In this document: positions 52,851 to 62,431 of the stretch, piece after piece
Numbering within the stretch: position 1 is the stretch's first letter
How the letters are laid out: each line of letters begins with the position of its first letter
Notes under the pieces: model-generated
Databases searched by the model: none
What the model saw: the letters and a program-made list of their open reading frames with translations, nothing else
Told to the model about the DNA's origin: nothing
Made by a program: the position numbers and the translations under genes
From: Flavobacterium macacae
GTDB taxonomy: Bacteria; Bacteroidota; Bacteroidia; Flavobacteriales; Flavobacteriaceae
DNA length: 64,000 nucleotides
Direction: 5' to 3'
Assembly: GCF_003865365.1 (NCBI RefSeq)
Contig: NZ_RQVR01000003.1
Coordinates: 124,001 to 188,000 of the forward strand

Positions 52851-54467
52851 CTAAACTTTTATCAATCTTATAAAAAACTTCTTATTTTCAAAAGAAACCT
52901 CTTCGCCTTTTTTAACTTTATAAGATTGCCAGTCATTTGTTCCGTTTAAACGAATTTCTTTTCCGCTATCAAATAAAACGATGGGCATTTTAAAATCTGC
53001 TACAGCTGTTTTCCATCGGTATTCCATTTTGTTTTTCTCAATTTTATATTCTAAAACCGGAATCGTCGTGTAATTCAAATATTGGTCAAAAATGGGAGTG
53101 AGGTTCATTTTTGTTTCAGCATTGAAAAAAGAAATCACGATTTGCGTATCGATAATTTTATGGCGGTAGGTTTCTGAATATTTCAAAATCATTTTCCACC
53201 ATTTTTCATCGTCGTTAACAATGTGTCGCAACGTGTTTAAAATTTGCGCACCTTTGTAATACATATCGGTTGAGCCTTCATTATTCACTAAATATTGTCC
53301 AATAACTGGTCGGTCATTGGCAACTGATAACTTTTGTCCGTTTAAATAAATTTGGGCTTTTTCATAACCGTAAAGACATTCTACAAACACCGATTCTGAA
53401 TACGTCGTGAACGCTTCGTGAATCCACATATCGGCAATATCTTTTGAAGTAATGCTGTTTCCAAACCATTCGTGACCCGTTTCGTGAATTGTAATGTAAT
53501 CAAAAAGCAATCCGATTTCGGTTCCCGTATTGTCTCTTCCTGCATATCCTTTTCGATACTTATTTCCATAAGAAACAGCACTTTGGTGCTCCATACCTAA
53601 ATAAGAAGTTTCAACTAATTTATAGCCATCTTCGACAAAAGGATACTTCCCAAATTTTGACTGAAAACAATCCATCATCGGTTTTACTTCCTCAAAATGC
53701 TTTTTGGCTTTTTCTTCATTGATGCGCAAAACATAATAGTCCAAATCCAAATCGTCATGATTGTCGTGAATTTGGACATAATCGCCAATGTTTACGGTAA
53801 TATTATATGTATTGATTGGATTTTTTACTTCCCAATCCCAACGCGTGTAGCCATTTTTTAAATCTTCACTTCCTAAAAAGCGTCCGTTGGAGACGTTCAT
53901 CAGGCCATTCGGAACGGCTACTTTTATAGAAGCGCCAAAATCAGGTTCATCGCTTTGCGAATCTTTCACCGGATACCACAAACTGGCGCCAGTTCCTTGA
54001 ACGGCAACGCCAATCCAATGCTGGTTATTGTTGTCTTTTTTAAAGACAAAACCGCCATCCCAAGGCGCGTTTTTGGCAACTAAAGGTTTTCCTGAATAAT
54101 AAAATCGAAGTTTTTTATCAGAAGTGCCTGAAGTCAATTGTTTTTCAAAATTTAAAAAGACGGCATTAAATTCTCTTTCGTATTTTACCTTTTTTCCTTC
54201 AAAAATGATGCTGTCCACCTGCATATTTTCAAACAAATCAATTTGAATTTTAGAAGTGTTTTTTACAATTTTAAATGTAATATCATTGTAACCCACAATG
54301 GTTCTCTCCTCCGGATTTATAGCAATATTTAAGTCGTAACGTTGTACGTCAAACGAAGTTCTTTCAAAAGAAAATCCGCCTTGAAGCGAATCTTTTCGAG
54401 TGAATTCTTGAGCGGAGCTAATAATTGAAACGAGTAAAAATGCAAAAGAGAAAAAGTCTTTTTTCAT
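52851..54467 (-). CDS. M1-family metallopeptidase
   Basis: 538 residues. Signal peptide (1-20, SSA-Q), an N-terminal beta domain and a complete active site: HETGHEWFGN followed by WIHEAFTTYSE near residues 330-352, giving HEXXH-x18-E. It is an exported zinc aminopeptidase, probably trimming peptides in the periplasm. Shorter than full M1 enzymes (about 850), as it lacks the long C-terminal helical domain. Third gene of an operon with a methyltransferase and an acyl-CoA carboxylase subunit. Contrast with the M1-like gene at 1472-4294, which lacks these residues. Confidence 0.9.
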   Translation of the reverse strand: MKKDFFSFAFLLVSIISSAQEFTRKDSLQGGFSFERTSFDVQRYDLNIAINPEERTIVGYNDITFKIVKNTSKIQIDLFENMQVDSIIFEGKKVKYEREFNAVFLNFEKQLTSGTSDKKLRFYYSGKPLVAKNAPWDGGFVFKKDNNNQHWIGVAVQGTGASLWYPVKDSQSDEPDFGASIKVAVPNGLMNVSNGRFLGSEDLKNGYTRWDWEVKNPINTYNITVNIGDYVQIHDNHDDLDLDYYVLRINEEKAKKHFEEVKPMMDCFQSKFGKYPFVEDGYKLVETSYLGMEHQSAVSYGNKYRKGYAGRDNTGTEIGLLFDYITIHETGHEWFGNSITSKDIADMWIHEAFTTYSESVFVECLYGYEKAQIYLNGQKLSVANDRPVIGQYLVNNEGSTDMYYKGAQILNTLRHIVNDDEKWWKMILKYSETYRHKIIDTQIVISFFNAETKMNLTPIFDQYLNYTTIPVLEYKIEKNKMEYRWKTAVADFKMPIVLFDSGKEIRLNGTNDWQSYKVKKGEEVSFENKKFFIRLIKV

Positions 54468-54482
54468 TGTTTTTAAGGGAAT

Positions 54483-55145
54483 TTATTTCTTCAATGCTTT
54501 GATAATAGTAAAGGTACGGATTTTTACTTCTCCAATATTGCTCAAAACTTCTTCAGTTTGCGAAAAAATTTTATCAATTGAAAAATTATTTTCTTCGAGA
54601 AAATTCTGGACGTCTTCGTTTTCATACAATTTAAAGCCATATTTTGAAAACGGAATCTTCTCCATTGTACTTTTCGGGATAAACCCAATGATTAGTTCAC
54701 CTTTCGGTTTTAAAACACGATTGATTTTTTGCAGGTATTCCTTCGGGTTTTTCCAAAAATACAACGTGTTTACGGTAAAAATAGAAGTAAAAAAAGCATC
54801 AGAATAATCTAATTTTTCTCCGTCAGCTAATTGAAAAACTGCTTTTCCAGAAGCTGTCAATTGAGAATTTAAAGTCGTTGCTTCTTCAACCATCAACTCT
54901 GAAATATCAGCTCCATAATAACTGATACCTGAATTGATTTCAAAAAGATAATGGATATGTTTCCCGTTTCCAGGTCCGATTTCAAGGATTTTTGAGTTTT
55001 CCTTTACTGAAATTTGAGCAATCACGTTGCGAATCATATTATCATTCGCAACGTTCATGCTATAACCTGTCTGCTTGCCGTTTTCACCTTTCGGATGGCT
55101 TAATTGGCTTGCTAATTCTTGAAGCTCTTGTTCTGAAAGAGACAT
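54483..55145 (-). CDS. Class I SAM-dependent methyltransferase
   Basis: 220 residues. Motif I ILEIGPGNGKHIHYLF near residue 50, acidic strand-2 end YGADISELM, motif with FQLADGEKLDYSDAFF and NRVLKPKGELIIGF are typical of methyltransferase domain 11. The substrate is unknown. It lies 15 bases before the M1 peptidase gene and 29 after the carboxylase gene in the same direction. Confidence 0.85.
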   Translation of the reverse strand: MSLSEQELQELASQLSHPKGENGKQTGYSMNVANDNMIRNVIAQISVKENSKILEIGPGNGKHIHYLFEINSGISYYGADISELMVEEATTLNSQLTASGKAVFQLADGEKLDYSDAFFTSIFTVNTLYFWKNPKEYLQKINRVLKPKGELIIGFIPKSTMEKIPFSKYGFKLYENEDVQNFLEENNFSIDKIFSQTEEVLSNIGEVKIRTFTIIKALKK

Positions 55146-55174
55146 ATATTTTTATTATTTTTAAATCAAAAATC

Positions 55175-56803
55175 CTAAACCTGAATTACTCCTAAGTTAA
55201 ATTGTTTTTCAATAGGAGCGTGGTTCGCGGCTTCGATTCCCATAGAGATCCAAGTTCTGGTGTCCAACGGATCGATAATCGCGTCAGTCCACAATCTTGA
55301 AGCTGCATAATAAGGAGATACTTGTGCGTCATATTTGGCTTTGATCTTGTCAAAAAGCTCTTTTTCTTTGGCTTCATCTATTACTTCGCCTTTAGCTTTT
55401 AAAGAAGAAGCTTCAATTTGAGCTAAAACTTTTGCCGCTTGCGTGCCGCCCATAACTGCCAGTTCCGCACTTGGCCAAGCAAAAATCAATCTTGGATCGT
55501 ACGCTTTGCCGCACATCGCATAATTTCCGGCGCCATAAGAATTCCCTACAATGACAGTGAATTTTGGAACCACTGAATTAGAAACTGCATTGACCATTTT
55601 GGCTCCGTCTTTAATAATGCCGCCGTGTTCTGATTTGCTTCCGACCATAAAACCAGTTACGTCTTGCATAAAAACCAACGGAATTTTCTTTTGGTTGCAA
55701 TTCGCAATAAAACGAGTCGCTTTATCGGCCGAATCAGAATAAATCACGCCTCCAAATTGCATTTCGCCTTTTTTAGACTTCACTACTTTTCTTTGGTTGG
55801 CCACGATTCCCACGGCCCAACCGTCGATTCTGGCATAACCTGTAATTATTGTTTGCCCGTAACCGTCTTTATATGGCTCAAATTCAGAATTATCAACGAG
55901 ACGATTGATGATTTCCATCATATCATATTGTTCATTTCTAGCTTTTGGCAGTATTCCGTAGATTTCTTTTTCGTCCATCGCTGGTTTTTCAGCTTTGATC
56001 CTGTTGAAACCGGCCTTGTCAAAATCGCCAATTTTACCTACGATATTTTTGATCTTGTCCAATGCATCTTTATCGTCTTTGGCTTTATAATCGGTAACTC
56101 CTGAAATTTCACAGTGCGTAGTTGCACCTCCAAGCGTTTCATTGTCAATGCTTTCTCCGATTGCAGCTTTCACCAAATAACTTCCGGCCAAGAAAATACT
56201 TCCGGTCTTATCAACGATCAAAGCTTCATCAGACATTATCGGAAGGTAAGCGCCTCCGGCAACACAGCTTCCCATAACGGCAGCAATTTGGGTAATTCCC
56301 ATACTGCTCATGATGGCATTGTTTCTAAAAATTCTTCCGAAATGTTCTTTGTCTGGGAAAATTTCATCTTGCAGAGGCAGATAAACACCGGCAGAATCTA
56401 CCAAATAAATAATAGGAAGTCGGTTTTCCATTGCAATTTCTTGCGCGCGAAGATTCTTTTTTCCGGTAATCGGAAACCAGGCTCCGGCTTTAACTGTGGC
56501 ATCATTGGCAACAACAATGCATTGTTTTCCTTTGACATAGCCTATTTTTATAACAACGCCGCCAGAAGGACAGCCCCCGTGTTCCGCATACATTCCATCT
56601 CCTACAAAAGCGCCAATTTCAATGCTTTCTTTATTTGAATCAAGCAGATAATCGATTCTTTCTCGAGCCGTCATTTTGCCTTCGGCGTGTAATTTTGCTA
56701 TTCTTTTTTCACCGCCGCCAACCTTTACTTTGGCGAATTTTTGTTTTAAATCAGATAATAAAAGCTTGTTGTGGTCTTCGTTTTTATTGAAGTTAATGTC
56801 CAT
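55175..56803 (-). CDS. Acyl-CoA carboxylase carboxyltransferase (beta) subunit
   Basis: 542 residues of the carboxyltransferase family. GEKRIAKLHAEGKMTARERID, VANDATVKAGAW, GSCVAGGAYLPIMSDE, VTGFMVGSKSEHGG and NSYGAGNYAMCGKAYDPR are characteristic. It transfers carboxyl from biotin to propionyl- or 3-methylcrotonyl-CoA (leucine or odd-chain catabolism). The acyl specificity is not certain, and the biotin carboxylase subunit is not in the window. First gene of a three-gene minus-strand operon. Confidence 0.87.
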   Translation of the reverse strand: MDINFNKNEDHNKLLLSDLKQKFAKVKVGGGEKRIAKLHAEGKMTARERIDYLLDSNKESIEIGAFVGDGMYAEHGGCPSGGVVIKIGYVKGKQCIVVANDATVKAGAWFPITGKKNLRAQEIAMENRLPIIYLVDSAGVYLPLQDEIFPDKEHFGRIFRNNAIMSSMGITQIAAVMGSCVAGGAYLPIMSDEALIVDKTGSIFLAGSYLVKAAIGESIDNETLGGATTHCEISGVTDYKAKDDKDALDKIKNIVGKIGDFDKAGFNRIKAEKPAMDEKEIYGILPKARNEQYDMMEIINRLVDNSEFEPYKDGYGQTIITGYARIDGWAVGIVANQRKVVKSKKGEMQFGGVIYSDSADKATRFIANCNQKKIPLVFMQDVTGFMVGSKSEHGGIIKDGAKMVNAVSNSVVPKFTVIVGNSYGAGNYAMCGKAYDPRLIFAWPSAELAVMGGTQAAKVLAQIEASSLKAKGEVIDEAKEKELFDKIKAKYDAQVSPYYAASRLWTDAIIDPLDTRTWISMGIEAANHAPIEKQFNLGVIQV

Positions 56804-56920
56804 AAATAGTATTTAGTATAGTTTGCTTAATTTTAAGAGTGCTAAAGTACGAAAACGTTTTCAGGAATGGTTTTTCAATATTATTAAATAGCAAATTTTT
56901 ATATTTATGATTTCTTAATA

Positions 56921-56948
56921 TTGTCTTAACATTAAAAAAGTAATTTTG
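56921..56948 (+). promoter_or_regulatory. Promoter of the phosphate transporter operon
   Basis: -33 TTG at 56921 and -7 TAATTTTG at 56941-56948, with a 17-base spacer, 22 bases before ATG 56970. A well-formed promoter. Confidence 0.65.
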
Positions 56949-56969
56949 CGCCAAATTAATAATTAACTT

Positions 56970-57614
56970 ATGTCAATAAATAATATTTTCCAGTTTTTAG
57001 TTCCGAAAGATAAAAAGTTCTTTCCACTTTTTGAACAAGCTTCACAGAATTTAACCCTCTTGGCAGAAACTTTACACGAAGCTGTAAATGCTCCTAAAGC
57101 GGAAAGAGAAAATTATTTTAAGAAAATAGAAGAATTAGAAGCTGTTATTGAGGAAATTACCCATAAAACGCACCTTGAATTAAGCAGAAACTTTATCACT
57201 CCATTTGACCGTGAGGATATTCACGCGCTTGTAAAAGCAATGGATGATGTGGCTGATTATTTACATGGCTCTGCCTCAAGGATGCGATTGTATCAAGTGG
57301 AAAAAATAACAAAATCAATCCGTAAATTAACTGAAATTAATCTGGAAGCGTGCCAACAAATAGGCGTGGCAATTTCAGCGCTGAAGGATATGAAAAACTT
57401 AAAAGTGATTGCTGATGCTTGTAAAAAGATCAACAAATTAGAAAGCAAGGCAGATAATGTTTTTGATAAAGCGGTTTCAGATATTTTTGAAAATGAAACA
57501 GATGCAAAAAATATCATTAAATATAAAGAAGTTTTGTCAGCGCTTGAATCTGCATCAGATAAATGTAAAAGTGTTGCAAATGTTCTAGAATCTGTGGTGG
57601 TTAAGCACTCTTAA
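56970..57614 (+). CDS. DUF47 (PhoU-like) Pit accessory protein
   Basis: 214 residues, all helical, with two PhoU-like repeats (FEQASQNLTLLAETLHE, LSRNFITPFDREDIHALVKAMDDVADYLHG). Proteins of this family are encoded next to Pit transporters, as here (23-base gap), and are thought to regulate phosphate uptake. Cytoplasmic. Confidence 0.9.
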   Translation: MSINNIFQFLVPKDKKFFPLFEQASQNLTLLAETLHEAVNAPKAERENYFKKIEELEAVIEEITHKTHLELSRNFITPFDREDIHALVKAMDDVADYLHGSASRMRLYQVEKITKSIRKLTEINLEACQQIGVAISALKDMKNLKVIADACKKINKLESKADNVFDKAVSDIFENETDAKNIIKYKEVLSALESASDKCKSVANVLESVVVKHS

Positions 57615-57637
57615 ATATTCATTTCTGAAACTATCTT

Positions 57638-58933
57638 ATGGATTTTACGATATTAATTGTCATTATAGTTCTCGCGTTAATCTTTGATTATATCAATGGT
57701 TTTCACGACGCGGCAAACGCAATTGCAACAGTTGTAGCAACCAAAGTGCTTACTCCATTTCAAGCCGTTGTTTGGGCAGCCTTTTTTAACTTTTTAGCCT
57801 ACTGGGTTTTCGGATTCGGTGTTGCTGATACAGTTGCAAAAACCGCCAACACAATGGAAATTAACCTGACAGTAATTTTAGCAGGTATTATTGCTGCAAT
57901 TGGCTGGAATTTATTGACTTGGTGGTTCGGAATCCCTTCAAGTTCCTCACATACATTGATTGGAGGTTTTGCCGGAGCGGCTATCGCCCACGCCGGAGTT
58001 GAAGTTGTTACTTGGTTTAAGCCTGCTGCAGAAGGTGGAGTTCCTTCAGGAGTTCTTATCATTGTCGCCTTTATTGTTCTGGCGCCATTACTCGGGGCAA
58101 TGGCTTCTTATCTGATCTCTATTTGGCTTCTAAATTCTTCTAAAAAAAGCATTTATCCCAAATTATTTACAATTAGTTTAATGATTGCTACTGTTCTTTT
58201 TGTGTACTTCCAAATGGTTCCTTACGAAGAAATTAAAAAGCCCCGTTTTGACTCCCATCTTTGGAGCGTTGTGTTTGAATCACACAATATTAAATGGTTT
58301 TTAGTTGCATTCATCATATTGTCAGTTAGTATTTTCTGCTTGTTTTTCAGCTCATTAAGCCTAAGCAAATCAGAGTACTGGCTTAAGAAAATGCAATTAT
58401 TATCATCGGCGGCATTCAGTTTGGGCCACGGTGGAAACGATTCTCAAAAAGTAATGGGAATTATTGCAGCGGCAGTTGCGGTTTACATCCACCAAAACCC
58501 GGAATTAACAGCAGAAAGTCTTGCCAATGGATGGCTTGATTTGTATGTTGTTCTTCCAAATGAAACAGGAGAATTCCACATGCCTACTTGGATTCCGTTA
58601 ACTTGTTATTCTGTAATTGCTTTAGGTACATTAAGTGGTGGTTGGAAAATTGTTAAAACAATGGGTTCAAAAATCACAAAAGTAACTTCTTTTGAAGGGG
58701 TTGCTGCTGAAACAGCAGGAGCTTTGACTTTGTATTTTACAGAGCACTTAAAAATTCCAGTAAGTACAACGCACACGATTACAGGTTCAATCATTGGAGT
58801 TGGATTGACAAAACGTGTTTCTGCTGTACGTTGGGGGGTAACGGTTAGCTTGTTATGGGCTTGGGTATTGACTATTCCCATTTCAGCGTTATTTGCAGCC
58901 GTACTTTATTATATTCTTTCAGCATTTATATAA
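57638..58933 (+). CDS. Inorganic phosphate transporter (PiT family)
   Basis: 431 residues with about ten or eleven membrane helices. The duplicated family signature is seen as GFHDAANAIATVVAT near the N-terminus, with SSSHTLIGGFAGAAIAH, and GHGGNDSQKVMGII with STTHTITGSIIGVG in the second half. It takes up phosphate with protons or sodium. Follows the DUF47 gene in one operon and ends at a terminator. Confidence 0.93.
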   Translation: MDFTILIVIIVLALIFDYINGFHDAANAIATVVATKVLTPFQAVVWAAFFNFLAYWVFGFGVADTVAKTANTMEINLTVILAGIIAAIGWNLLTWWFGIPSSSSHTLIGGFAGAAIAHAGVEVVTWFKPAAEGGVPSGVLIIVAFIVLAPLLGAMASYLISIWLLNSSKKSIYPKLFTISLMIATVLFVYFQMVPYEEIKKPRFDSHLWSVVFESHNIKWFLVAFIILSVSIFCLFFSSLSLSKSEYWLKKMQLLSSAAFSLGHGGNDSQKVMGIIAAAVAVYIHQNPELTAESLANGWLDLYVVLPNETGEFHMPTWIPLTCYSVIALGTLSGGWKIVKTMGSKITKVTSFEGVAAETAGALTLYFTEHLKIPVSTTHTITGSIIGVGLTKRVSAVRWGVTVSLLWAWVLTIPISALFAAVLYYILSAFI

Positions 58934-58954
58934 TATTAAAATATTTTGAACTTT

Positions 58955-58983
58955 AAAAACCATTGCTTAGGCGATGGTTTTTT
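58955..58983 (+). terminator. Terminator of the phosphate transporter operon
   Basis: AAAAACCATTGC-ttag-GCGATGGTTTTT with T's after it, 20 bases past the stop. Confidence 0.82.
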
Positions 58984-59048
58984 GTTTTATACAAATCTTA
59001 ACTTTCGTTTTACGTATTAATTACTAATTTTAAACAAAATATAACTTT

Positions 59049-59819
59049 ATGAAAGCAAAATACATTCCCTTAATTTTATCATTGACCATGGTAATTTCTG
59101 CTTCGGCACAATTAAAAAAAGTAGATTATAAAGACAGTTCTCAAGTTTTAAGCGGTCTTTCTGCCATTCCGAAGAAAGTGAATTCTAACAAGCCTGGCGT
59201 TTTAATTCTTCCAGCCTGGAAAGGCATTGATGCACATTCAGAAGAAGTGGCAACACAGTTGGCTTCAATGGGTTATTATGCTTTTGTAGCAGATATTTAT
59301 GGCGTTGACAAAAGGCCGAAAGACACCAAAGAAGCAGGCGAACTGTCTGGTTTTTACAAAAAGAACATTACCGAATATCATAAAAGAATTTCGCTGGCTT
59401 TGGCCGAATTGGTAAAACAAGGAGCGAACGTGGACAATATAATCGTGATCGGCTATTGTTTTGGCGGTACCGGAGCCATTGAAGCGGCAAGAGCCAATAT
59501 GAAAGTAAAAGGCGTAATTTCACTGCACGGTGGGCTGGGCAAAGACGCTGCAAGAGAAACAAAAGAAATTACTGCGAAAGTTTTAGTACTTCACGGAGCC
59601 GATGATCCGTATGTTCCGGAAAAGGAAATAACCGCATTTCAAAATGAGATGAGAACCGCAAAAGCCGATTGGCAGATGAATTATTATGCAAACGCTGTCC
59701 ACGCATTTACTGAAAAAAGTGCCGGAAATGACAATTCAAAAGGAGCGGCCTACAATGAATTGGCTGACAAACGTTCTTGGGAAGCAATGAAAGTTTTCTT
59801 TAAAGAAGTTTTTAAATAA
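59049..59819 (+). CDS. Exported dienelactone-hydrolase-family protein
   Basis: 256 residues. A signal peptide (MKAKYIPLILSLTMVISASA-Q) precedes an alpha/beta hydrolase with the DLH nucleophile elbow IGYCFGGTGAIE (Cys), the acid in HGADDPYVP and the His in NAVHAFTE. Classical dienelactone hydrolases act in cytoplasmic chlorocatechol breakdown; exported homologues have broader, mostly unknown ester substrates. A near-consensus -7 box TAATTTTA lies at 59025-59032. Confidence 0.85.
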   Translation: MKAKYIPLILSLTMVISASAQLKKVDYKDSSQVLSGLSAIPKKVNSNKPGVLILPAWKGIDAHSEEVATQLASMGYYAFVADIYGVDKRPKDTKEAGELSGFYKKNITEYHKRISLALAELVKQGANVDNIIVIGYCFGGTGAIEAARANMKVKGVISLHGGLGKDAARETKEITAKVLVLHGADDPYVPEKEITAFQNEMRTAKADWQMNYYANAVHAFTEKSAGNDNSKGAAYNELADKRSWEAMKVFFKEVFK

Positions 59820-59842
59820 AAGCTACTCCGTTTGTACTAAAC

Positions 59843-59876
59843 AAAAAAAGCATCCGTTTTAGCGGATGCTTTTTTT
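59843..59876. terminator. Bidirectional terminator between the DLH and kinase genes
   Basis: AAAAAAAGCATCCG-ttttag-CGGATGCTTTTTTT. Its T run overlaps the stop codon of the minus-strand kinase gene ending at 59875. Confidence 0.9.
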
Positions 59877-61101
59877 ATGAATAGGATTCTGCGGTTTCGT
59901 TATGGTGCCTGTAAACAATAGGGAGGGAGATAAAGAAGGAAGTTCCCAATTCTTTTCCTGGGCTTTTTGCGAAAATTTGGCCGTTGTGCAATTCCACTAA
60001 AGATTTGCAGATGGAAAGTCCGAGTCCGTTTGAAGATTCTCTTCCTGTGGGTTTTGAACTTAATTTGGCAAATTTCTTGAAAAGCTTTTCGGCATCTTCG
60101 TCGTTCAGGCCTTGGCCTTGGTCTTTAAATTCGATTTCCACGAAATCATCGATTTTCTTAGCAATAATTTTTATAGTAGAATTGCTGTAAGAATATTTAA
60201 TCGCATTGCTCATTAAATTGTGCAACACATCAGAGATTTTTGTCTTGTCAATATTGATTTTTGGTAAAGAATCATCAATCGTCAATTCCACAATCTGATT
60301 CTTCTTGTTCGCCAATAATTCGAAATTGTTAACCAAACGGTGTAACATTTCATTCAAGTCAGCTTCTTCAATTGACAGTTTTTGATCAGTTTCTTCGTCT
60401 TCAGAAAGTTTCAATAAATCGGCTAATTTTGCCTGGATTGTCACGACACAACGTTTAATCATATCCGTCATTTTCGGAACTTTTGTTGGGTCAATTCTCA
60501 AAATATCATTCGCCAAACTGATGGAAGCCACGGGATTTTTAATTTCATGCAAAGCAATTCCCATTAAGTCATTCTGCGATTTAATGATGGTGTGGTAACG
60601 CAACCTGCTTTCTAATTTGTTCATCACAATATCAGATAACGTTCGAAGCATCGCCAATTGTTCTTCCGTTGCTTCACGCGGAATACTGTCAACCACGCAA
60701 ACGGTTCCAACAGAATATCCCTCTGGAGATTTTAATGGAGCTCCGGCATAAAAACGAATCCCGTCTGAATTTGAAACCAAAGGATTTTGTACTAAATCAG
60801 GAATGGTATGCGTATCGTTAAATAAAGTTGTCTTCTCGTCTAAAATCGCCAGAGAACACAAACTTTGTTCCCGTGGAATTTCGGTAAGATTAAATCCGCC
60901 AACAGTAGCTTTTAAATAAACACGCTTTTCGTCTACAAAAGTAACGTAGGCGCTTGGCGTATTAAATATTTGGGAAGCCAATAAAGCAATTTTATCAAAA
61001 GTGTCTTCAGAATGAGTGTCTAAAATTTGATAATCACGCAGTTTTTGAAGTCGCAAAGCTTCGTTAATTGGCAGTAATGATATTGGTTTTTTGTAAGTCA
61101 T
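59875..61101 (-). CDS. GAF-domain sensor histidine kinase
   Basis: 408 residues, no membrane helix or signal peptide. A GAF domain (about 25-175: VTFVDEKRVYLKATVGGF, FYAGAPLKSPEGYSVGTVCVVD) is followed by a HisKA-like region with HEIKNPVASISLA and a HATPase domain (NLMSNAIKYS, FKDQGQGLN, SNGLGLSICKSLVELH). A soluble kinase sensing a cytoplasmic ligand or redox state. The partner regulator is not adjacent. Confidence 0.9.
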   Translation of the reverse strand: MTYKKPISLLPINEALRLQKLRDYQILDTHSEDTFDKIALLASQIFNTPSAYVTFVDEKRVYLKATVGGFNLTEIPREQSLCSLAILDEKTTLFNDTHTIPDLVQNPLVSNSDGIRFYAGAPLKSPEGYSVGTVCVVDSIPREATEEQLAMLRTLSDIVMNKLESRLRYHTIIKSQNDLMGIALHEIKNPVASISLANDILRIDPTKVPKMTDMIKRCVVTIQAKLADLLKLSEDEETDQKLSIEEADLNEMLHRLVNNFELLANKKNQIVELTIDDSLPKINIDKTKISDVLHNLMSNAIKYSYSNSTIKIIAKKIDDFVEIEFKDQGQGLNDEDAEKLFKKFAKLSSKPTGRESSNGLGLSICKSLVELHNGQIFAKSPGKELGTSFFISLPIVYRHHNETAESYS

Positions 61102-61237
61102 AACTTTATCGCGTTGAGTTTAAAAACCAATTAATTAGTTTAAAAATTCTTTGATAAAGATACTACTACAATTTTTATAAATTGTTATACTTAAACCATA
61201 TTTCTTAAAAAAATACTAAAATTTTCATTAACATAAA

Positions 61238-61279
61238 ATTGCATCAATTTTAGGAATTTTAGCCACCAATTGATGCAAT
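61238..61279 (-). terminator. Hairpin after prfB
   Basis: Perfect 12-base arms ATTGCATCAATT/AATTGATGCAAT with an 18-base loop, 11 bases past the prfB stop, followed on the minus strand by TTTTATG. Likely a terminator, though the T run is short. Confidence 0.6.
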
Positions 61280-61289
61280 CTATTTTAGT

Positions 61290-62388
61290 TTATTCTTCTT
61301 CTTTTTGGCCCATCATCATCAGATACGCTTTCAAGAATTCATCGATATCACCGTTCATAACACCTTCCACATCGCTGGTTTCATAGCTAGTTCTGACATC
61401 TTTTACTAATTTGTAAGGATGCATCACATAGTTCCTGATTTGAGAACCCCATTCTATTTTCATCTTTCCGGCTTCGATGTCGGCACGTTGCGCCATTTGT
61501 TTTTTAAGCTCAATTTCATACAATTGAGATTTTAACATTTGCATCGCTCGTTGCCTGTTATCTTGCTGTGAACGCGTTTCAGAACACTGAATCTGAATAC
61601 CGGTTGGCTTGTGAAAAAGCTGGACTTTTGTTTCCACCTTATTTACGTTTTGACCTCCGGCACCGCTGGAACGAGAAGTAATGATCTCAATATCAGCAGG
61701 ATTTATGTCGATTTCAATGGAATCATCTACCAACGGATAAATGTAAACCGAAGCAAAAGATGTATGGCGTTTTCCGTTACTGTCAAAAGGGGAAATTCTG
61801 ACCAAGCGATGAACGCCGTTGTCTCCTTTTAAATAACCAAAAGAATAATCGCCTTCAAATTCAAGCGTAACGGTTTTAATTCCCGCAACTTCGCCTTCTT
61901 GAAAGTTCAATTCCTTGATTTTGTAACCGTTTTTTTCGCCCCACATCATGTACATCCGCATCAGCATTGATGCCCAGTCGCAACTTTCGGTTCCGCCGGC
62001 ACCTGCTGTAATTTGCAAAACCGCGCTTAAAGAATCGCCTTCGTCAGAAAGCATGTTCTTGAATTCGATGTTTTCAATGTGTAAATTGGTCGAATTAAAC
62101 TGGTCGTCTAATTCGTCTGCGGTCAATTCGCCTTCTTTGTAAAATTCGTAGGCGATTTGCAATTCGTCAGTCATGGTGACCGCTTTGTTGTAATCTTCGA
62201 CCCATTTCTTTTTGGAACGCAGTACTTTAACGAAAGCTTCGGCTTCTTTTGGATTGTTCCAAAAATCTGGAGCCAAGGTTTTTTCTTCTTCGTTTGTGAT
62301 TTCAATTAGCTTTTTATCGACGTCAAAGATACCTCCTCAACGCACCAAGGCGCTCCACAATACCTTTAATTTGTTCGGTAGTTGTCAT
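61290..62388 (-). CDS. prfB: Peptide chain release factor 2 with programmed +1 frameshift
   Basis: Release factor RF2 recognises UAA and UGA and triggers peptide release. Translation begins at ATG 62388, runs 21 codons (starting [15 protein letters not shown]), meets in-frame TGA at 62325-62323, and after a +1 shift continues from GAC at 62324 to the stop at 61290. The product is 365 residues, the normal RF2 length. The body has the tripeptide anticodon-region context [11 protein letters not shown] and the catalytic GGQ in [14 protein letters not shown] frame beginning near 62276 is only the second half. No RF2-lacking paralogue is needed to explain it. Confidence 0.95.
62321..62337 (-). promoter_or_regulatory. 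RF2 programmed frameshift site
   Basis: On the minus strand AGGAGG (62337-62332), TAT, CTT, TGA, C: a Shine-Dalgarno-like stimulator three bases before the slippery CTT and the in-frame UGA. Low RF2 favours the shift, giving autoregulation. The same bases spell the -7 box TATCTTTG by chance. Confidence 0.93.
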
Positions 62389-62431
62389 AAATTATATATA
62401 TTTTTGTGTAAAAATTTCTGGCTATTACTTA

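Noticed and set aside
56114..56638. 174-codon plus-strand frame opposite the acyl-CoA carboxylase gene
   Set aside because: Mirror frame of a conserved gene, with no protein-like motif and no start signals.
59049..59819. Dienelactone hydrolase as part of the aromatic pathway
   Set aside because: It carries a signal peptide and lies about 30 kb from the cluster; no chlorocatechol genes are present.
62321..62330. Perfect TATCTTTG -7 promoter box on the minus strand inside prfB
   Set aside because: It is the RF2 frameshift site (TAT CTT TGA C); the match to the promoter consensus follows from that sequence, and no gene starts shortly after.
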